Shown one piece after another: positions 58,417 to 64,000 of a stretch of DNA of 64,000 nt. The notes beneath the pieces are model-generated. The model searched no databases and had not been told where the DNA came from. It saw only the letters and a program-made list of their open reading frames with translations. The translations under genes and the position numbers were made by a program. The stretch's first letter is position 1; every line of letters begins with the position of its first letter. The stretch comes from Thamnaconus septentrionalis. Its lineage: Eukaryota; Chordata; Actinopteri; Tetraodontiformes; Monacanthidae. Where the stretch lies: contig CM020511.1 of the NCBI GenBank assembly GCA_009823395.1, forward strand, positions 18,597,001-18,661,000, in the 5' to 3' direction.

Positions 58417-59649
58417 AACATAGCATACATATACACTACCAGTCAAAAGATTGGGCACACCTTCTCGTGCAATTTTTTTGATCTTTACAACTTTCTACAC
58501 TGCAGATAGATACTGAAGACATGTAATTATGCAGCAAAGAAAAACACGTTAAATAACTCTAAATATGCTTTCTATGAAAGGTGGCTATTTTGAAAAATTT
58601 AAATATAAAACGCGTTAGAGTGATTTAACACTTTTATTGTTTCCTTCATAATTCCATGTGTGTTCATACATAGTTTTGATGCCTTCAGTTTCAGTGAAAC
58701 TGCAATGTCCATGAAAGAAAAGACATTAAATTCATAGGGTGTGTCCAAACTTTTGACTGGTAGTGTATGTGTATACATATATATGTGTGCATAATTTAAA
58801 ATGACGGGAAACATAAGCGTGGTACTAGCTTCTGCTGTCCTCCTGAAGATCACCCTGAGATGTCGTCCCAGCACGTTGTCACAGTGAATGTGCTGGATGT
58901 GAACGACAACAAGCCCATCCTGACCACCAAACAGGCCTTCGTCTGCGTGAAGACTCTTGACCCGGTCATCGTCGAGGCCAAGGACGCCGACAGCGATCCC
59001 TTCTCCGACCCCTTCACCTTCACCCTGGAAAAACAGGGCAAATATCCCAACTGGAAGCTGGAGAACATCGACGGTACGGATGGCAACGTGCTGTAGAGCA
59101 GCAGCAGAGTGGGATGGATGGATGGATTGATGGATGGATGGAGGGAGGCAAGGATGGATGGAGAGATGGAGGGAGGGAAGTGATACGTCGCTGTCACTGA
59201 TTTCACTTTGTTTTTGTTAATTCGATGCAGGAAAATCAGCTAAGCTGTCCCTGCTGAAGGCCCCAGTAAAGGAGATCACCTTCCACCTCCCCATCACCAT
59301 TAAAGACAATGCCGACATGGGGGTGACACAAGAAATAACTGGTGAGTGCAACATCTTCCAACATTTAGAGACTCTAAACCATAGTTGTTGTTTTTTGTTT
59401 GTTTGTTTGTTGTTGTTTTTTAAATTTTGTTTCTGTTTTTGTACTGCAGCCCAGAGTGAAAAAAATGCTATTTTTAGAAGGGCACACAAAAACTAGGCGG
59501 TAATAAGGTGTTTTCAAAGAGTGGAACAAACAGCTGTCGGGTGTCGTCCCTAACCTGCCATAGGTAGAACCACCCTTTGTGACAACACAAAGTGCTGGTT
59601 TCAAGATATGTGTGCTACCTGTGTGTTAAGACATTTTCTCAAAAGTTCG

Positions 59650-59728
<79 letters not shown>

Positions 59729-60324
59729 GTCTATCTGGTCCGTTGGCACTTTTTGCTCTTGGCTTTTATTTCCATTTCTCAACGTCTCTTTCCCAAACAC
59801 TTTTTGGCGGAGAGTGACGAGCAAGAGGCTGGTGTTTGTGAACGTGACTTGGTTTTATTCTGTCTCTTCGTAAGATTTGTGAACGTAACTAAACGGGGGC
59901 AGTCAATTCCGTCTTGCCAAGTAAAGTAGGTCACTGTTGTTTTTTTTCCATTTTTAAAGTTGATTGACTTGTGTTTTTGTCGTCCCCCCGCCTTCCGTTC
60001 CAGTGAGAGTGTGTAACTGCACGGAGCTGGGCTACTGCTTCACAGCACCTGAGCCACGCAGTCTTTTAGGGATGGGAGCCACTGTCGGCCTCCTGGTGGG
60101 CGTGTTGGGGTTCTGTGGTAAGCCATATGAACCCACACACACGCACGCACGCACACACACACACACACACGCACACGCTGGTGCCGAGGCGATTCTGACG
60201 GCCTTTTCCTTCTCTTGCTCTTCTTCTCGCAGTGATTGTGTTCATCGTGGTGATCAGACGCGTCAAGAAGCAGAATGCGAAAGGCCAGATGACAGGCGGG
60301 GAGGATGCTGTGAGGATGATGTAG
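51165..60324 (+). CDS. cdh17: Cadherin-17 (LI-cadherin)
   Basis: Seven-repeat calcium-dependent adhesion protein of epithelial membranes. Eighteen coding exons: 51165-51212, 51660-51755, 52012-52149, 52229-52364, 53104-53262, 53600-53755, 54311-54516, 54958-55089, 55184-55334, 55620-55829, 55915-55991, 56083-56271, 56896-57140, 58203-58333, 58849-59073, 59231-59341, 60004-60117, 60233-60324. All junctions keep phase; 871 residues, or 819 without exon 6 (human 832). The signal peptide is MAPMLRLLMLPLLTC. EC linkers read DINNHAP, DENDSEP, DVNNELP, DVDEPPQF and DVNDNKP. The Cys-rich stalk is VCNCTELGYCF. One membrane helix (ATVGLLVGVLGFC and VIVFIVVI) spans exons 17/18. The cytoplasmic tail is about 20 residues and has no catenin-binding region, the LI/Ksp-cadherin feature. 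Exon 6 has no human counterpart that I can recall. Confidence 0.95.
52432..52987. mobile_element. piggyBac-like MITE carrying telomere-like repeats
   Basis: The left end TAAAGGTGATGTGTGTAATA and the right end (reverse complement TAAAGGTCCAGTGTGTAATA) form inverted repeats of about 26 bp, and the right end abuts TTAA. Inside, 52634-52675 contains degenerate CCCTAA units. It lies in cdh17 intron 4. No transposase. Confidence 0.55.
54716..54808 (+). repeat. Degenerate TTAGGG-like tract
   Basis: Runs of GGTTGGGGT, GGGTTAGGG and related units in cdh17 intron 7. Interstitial and imperfect, not a chromosome end. Confidence 0.6.
54811..54884 (+). repeat. tRNA-derived SINE-like sequence
   Basis: An A-box-like TAGCTCAGTGGA and a B-box-like GGTTTAATTCT are spaced about 45 bp apart, as in tRNA-derived SINE heads. 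The arms do not form a clean cloverleaf, so a working tRNA is unlikely. Confidence 0.45.
58388..58417. repeat. (TA)n(TG)n microsatellite
   Basis: Short dinucleotide run next to the Tc1-like element in cdh17 intron 14. Confidence 0.8.
58432..58767. mobile_element. Tc1/mariner-like MITE, second full copy
   Basis: TACACTACCAGTCAAAAG at one end and TTTTGACTGGTAGTGTA at the other. The interior is the reverse complement of the 41371-41682 copy with about 25 extra bases. It lies in cdh17 intron 14, about 80 bp before exon 15. Confidence 0.75.
59650..59727. repeat. (CTAT)n microsatellite
   Basis: About 19 tetranucleotide units in cdh17 intron 16. A (GGAT)n-rich stretch also lies at 59110-59170 in intron 15. 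Confidence 0.9.
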
Positions 60325-60953
60325 ATACACAGACACACTTTTATGTGTACATTTATCTTTGTGAGAACCCTGTTCTCCACTGAACCGTGGTCATACTTAA
60401 TCATCGTTCTACTTTAACCAAAACTTTTGGCCGAGTACTGAGACTCACTCCAATTGGATGTGAGAGCCAGGAATCCTAAACCTTGACTAAACACTCCAGA
60501 TCCAAACATTGTCTAAATGTCGCTGCTTTTGTTTGTTTTTTGTTTTGCTTTCCTTTTTTAAATTGAACCCTCCTCGGCACACCGGCACGCAGGAGGATTT
60601 GTCTTTGCAAAAATCAACTTTAAACATCAAAAGCTTGAATCAATCCTCACAAATAGAGATGTACACAGGCTCTCAGTACGTGCACATTTTACTTGCATAT
60701 TTTACCAAGAAGAGCAGTTTCACCACCTAAGATAATTGAATTAGTCTTTATTTTGGATTTTATTTTTCTTTGAAATGGATGTTGGAATTGAATGTAAGAG
60801 TTTGTTCTATTCTGCTCGCGTTGACCGGCCCAGTGACGCGGGAGTGTCTGCGACGTGCCTTTTATTGAAAGCGTAACGCTGCTGAGCGCTATCAGAGTCA
60901 TAAAAACAAAGCTGGATTTTCCCAACGAGCCGCCACCAACTGTACAATTTCCC

Positions 60954-60959
60954 AATAAA
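60954..60959 (+). terminator. cdh17 poly(A) signal
   Basis: AATAAA about 630 nt after the cdh17 stop codon. Confidence 0.6.
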
Positions 60960-62600
60960 GGACGAGGCTGGGAACTACTTTTTTGTCTTCGTGTGGACAT
61001 TGTGCGTTTGTTTGTGTGGGTACACACAACTGTCACAGGTTGTGGTGTGGTGGTGGGGGGCAACATGTGGTTCCGCAGGTGACTGGTGGCATCAAGCACG
61101 GGCATCAGCAGCAGCTCTTCTCCGAACTCACCCGTTCCCCACTGGCTCTTTCTCCTAAAGTCGCACGCTGTTCCTTAATTGCTCTGTGTGCGAACAGTCG
61201 TGGCTTTTTTTTTTCTCTCTCGCAGTTTTCCCGCTGGTCTTTTGGTGAGTGCTTGGGACCAAGGTGCCGCTCCACAGGGGGGCGGTGGTGGTGCTTTGAG
61301 TCAACTCTGAGGAGGCGCTGACAAGTGAATGGCATGATTGCGGTGCTTTTGTGCTGCACAAAGGGGAGCAACCACTATTCGGAGCGCACGCACACACACA
61401 CACACGTAAGCGTTGAGTGGGTTCGCCATCATAAAGCGTCATCCCTCCGAGCCATGTGCGGCGCTCCCTGAGTGGTTTCTGTGTGTGTGTTGATGTCATC
61501 GAATGATGAGCGTCGGCATCCGGAGGCCAAAAACAAGAGAGGCGGAGGAGCGAGCAACAACTGGAGGCTTCGTGGTGGAACCTCTCCAGTGTTTATGTCT
61601 GAGCTCCATCCTCCCGCCCCCGTGTCCCCGGCAACACTTTCCACAACAGCACGCACACACGTGCGCACAAAGTGGCAGGGATGAACAACAAGAATGAGAC
61701 GAAGGAGAAGAAGGCGGTAGCGCGGGCCAAGTGTGTGAGGGTTACTCAGACCACCTGCGCCAGCAAGCCGCGCTCCGGCGCGAGGCTAATAAACTGTACC
61801 CTAATATGGGCACACTAACGGACTGGGTCGACGTGTCACCCTTTTCATCAACAGTGATCAGCTGATTTGACATCAACCCGCTTTTGCACGTGCCGCAAGC
61901 CGGGTGGTCCGTTGTTGTGCACGAGGTGTCACAACTATTTGAATCTGCCACACTTTTACAAGCCTCAAAGCAAAGGCATCTGCTCTGTGAAATATCTAAC
62001 CACTGGAATCATATCCCAAACAAAATACCTTTTGACTTAATATTAGCAACCAGGTACAAACAAAAAACAAGCATTGGAAAAAAAATAACTAAAGTTTGAA
62101 AATAAAAACCATTTTCTAAAGAAATTAAGTCAACTTACATTCCCTACATCTGTGCCGCTTGGAAAAACACTTCATGCGTATGTCGTTTCTTTCAATTTTT
62201 GGACAAGTTGAGATTTTGCATTCGGCCACGGCGTCTCAGACTAAACTATGATTGGACGGTCATTTCGGTGAATTTCAAGCTGAATAAAGATACGACAAAA
62301 AGTGTTTACTATGACTTTTTCAGCAAATTTTGTTCATGTTGAAATTTTGCGTTTGTTTGCCTTGCCCTGTTTAACTTTGACAGTCTCCTCTGTGCGTTTT
62401 ACCCAAATCTGAGCCATGGCCTCACCCCCCCCCCCCAAAAAAAAAGATTACATGTATAGTATGAATTTTTGTTATTATACAATGTCATCTCTGATGAGTT
62501 AAAGAAAACTATGGAGAATTAAACCAACAACCTCATGCAGCACAGTCAGGGTTCCTCCAGCCTGAGCTTACTGTCTTCATGAGGTGCTGCTTTATTTTCT
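60960..62600. other. Intergenic, no gene seen
   Basis: Downstream of cdh17. Short GC-rich open frames at 61430-61690 are not recognised as a gene and have no splice context. Confidence 0.45.
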
Positions 62601-62639
62601 TGCCCTCCTCTCTCACTTTGACTTAAAAAGACAGATACA

Positions 62640-62716
62640 CTTCGCATGGTGGAGACCAGGAGACGAACCCCGGCCTCCCACACCAGAGTCAGCAGTCAGA
62701 GCCACTGAACTAACTT
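62640..62716 (-). repeat. tRNA-like / SINE head on the minus strand
   Basis: The minus strand reads GTTAGTTCAGTGG (A box) and GGGGTTCGTCTCC (B box) about 45 bp apart. Pairing of the acceptor arm is poor, so it is probably a tRNA-derived repeat or pseudogene. Confidence 0.5.
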
Positions 62717-62859
62717 GCCCTCCTGTGGACTGTTGAGGTAACATAGTGGAACATAACAAGTGTTTGGACAAAAACAAAATTCTGAAGGAAACTTCAAATG
62801 TCTGAAGTTTGAAATGCTCAGACATTCGACGCACGCAAATGCAACGCAAGTTTTTATTT

Positions 62860-62860
<1 letters not shown>

Positions 62861-62915
<55 letters not shown>
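62861..62915. repeat. (AC)n microsatellite
   Basis: About 27 dinucleotide units; long His/Thr- or Cys/Val-type frames here are artefacts. Confidence 0.95.
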
Positions 62916-62923
<8 letters not shown>

Positions 62924-63095
62924 CGACCTCCCCGCTGTGAGGTGTCGGATTTCCCCCCCAGACCATCTTGAGCGCTGACAAACGGGGAAGTAGAAAGGTC
63001 TCAGTGCTTCATCCGACACACACAGACACACAAACAACACAAGCTACTTCCCAAACAACTAAAGATTGTTCATCTTTCAAAGAGTTTTTGGAGTT

Positions 63096-63165
63096 AGGGT
63101 TAGATAGCTCAGGGCACAAGAGAACTTACTTTGAATCCACAACTTGGCGGTTCAAGTCTTTCAGT
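63096..63165 (+). repeat. tRNA-derived SINE-like sequence
   Basis: A-box-like GATAGCTCAGGG and B-box CGGTTCAAGTC, about 40 bp apart. Confidence 0.45.
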
Positions 63166-63293
63166 GGTCGTAGTCCACAGACTTTGAATACCAAGGTTGG
63201 TGGAATCTGGAGTTTTAGAATGGGCAGGGATCCATTTTGAAGTTCAATGGCCTAAAAAGGAAAGATAAATGTGCCAGTAGACATATCTAAAGA

Positions 63294-63352
63294 GTCATGG
63301 TGCTAGAGCGCTGACTTTCAATTCCTGTGGTTGGAGGTTTGAATCCAACAGC
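63294..63352 (+). repeat. tRNA-derived SINE-like sequence
   Basis: GTGCTAGAGCGCTGAC followed by the B-box GGTTTGAATCC. Third tRNA-like head within 700 bp. Confidence 0.45.
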
Positions 63353-64000
63353 AGGCAATTGTTACGACGAGCAGAGTTGCACCTCTTGGATTCAAAACAC
63401 CAGTCTGCCTGTCAGGGGTCTTGAGCTGCTGATCTTTGGATTGGAAGATCTTTCTCTTATGCAGTGAGCGATTTGGCCACTCTTCTGTCGGCACACTTCT
63501 CCTTGGGAAGTCTTGGATGCGAGGATCTTTCTGTGTGGAATAATATTTAAGCTTTATAGCGCCACCTACAACATACAATATGAGTATGACTTTTTCATCA
63601 ATGCAAAGATAAATCACTCGTCTGTCTCTTCCAGTCTTCTCAGTTCTCCATACATCTGGCCAGTTCATTGGTGCTTTCTACCGTGAGAACATCCACATAT
63701 GTCAGGACCTCTGACTCATGCAGTAACGCCCGCAGAAAGCTTATTGAGGGGTTTCATGGCAACAACAGCAGGAGGATCGCAGGCAGGCATCTGCAAGGTG
63801 TCACAGGGGTCGGCGGGTGTTGTTTCTTCTTCTTATTATTGTCACACATCCTGTGTTTCAGTCCCGCACAATTCCGTAAGCAGATGTCACTCAGGCATCT
63901 TTTTACGAGCTATTGCCGGAAAAATCGTCTGCGCCACGCACTCCAGTGCAGATGAAGCATAAAAAGTAAACAGAGTGTTCTGTTGAGAGGATTACTTCCA
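63353..64000. other. Intergenic end of window
   Basis: No gene is recognised. A minus-strand GGTGTTTTGAATCCAAG near 63385 looks like a further B-box remnant. Confidence 0.4.

Noticed and set aside
62640..62716. A functional tRNA gene on the minus strand
   Set aside because: A and B boxes are good but I could not pair a full acceptor stem; kept as tRNA-like repeat.
62613..63040. Open frames with long Cys/Val runs
   Set aside because: Generated by the (AC)n microsatellite at 62861-62915.

Overview
This is vertebrate nuclear DNA, most likely from a ray-finned fish. Genes are split into many short exons with GT-AG introns, long (CA)n, (GATA)n and (ATT)n microsatellites are common, and there are teleost-style Tc1, hAT and L2 fragments. 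Every recognised protein is closest to a vertebrate family. The gene order esrp1 / virma / rad54b with nested fsbp / gem / cdh17 matches human 8q22 as I remember it, so this is a conserved microsyntenic block. I see no bacterial, phage or CRISPR content.

Layout. 585-9295 (-): esrp1, 15 coding exons plus a candidate alternative last exon. 9296-10297: shared head-to-head promoter interval holding a 132-bp ATT repeat. 10298-23243 (+): virma, 27 coding exons. 24130-26721 (-): a RING/TRAF-type zinc-finger E3 ligase gene that I do not know from the human block. 29142-40069 (+): rad54b, 15 coding exons, with the two-exon fsbp gene (31803-33289) inside its second coding intron on the same strand. 40070-45528: repeat-bearing intergenic DNA. 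45529-47351 (+): gem, 4 coding exons with a GC-AG first intron. 47352-51164: intergenic DNA and the probable cdh17 leader exon. 51165-60324 (+): cdh17, 18 coding exons. 60325-64000: 3' UTR, then gene-free DNA with tRNA-like SINE pieces.

The genes do not form one pathway. They are neighbours through inherited synteny: an epithelial splicing regulator, the scaffold of the m6A writer, a putative ubiquitin ligase, a recombination translocase, a small DNA-binding repressor, an RGK GTPase and an intestinal/renal-type cadherin. The exon models were built by hand from reading-frame continuity, splice-site consensus and remembered human proteins. All junctions keep phase except one in virma (exon 25/26), reported as a finding.

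The points most worth checking are a phase-neutral, stop-containing exon in esrp1 that would switch the C-terminus; a conserved 12-nt tandem donor and a coding CA repeat in the same gene; a one-base frame conflict in the virma RGG tail; a 52-codon extra exon in cdh17; and the GC-AG intron in gem. I found no previously undescribed multi-gene system.
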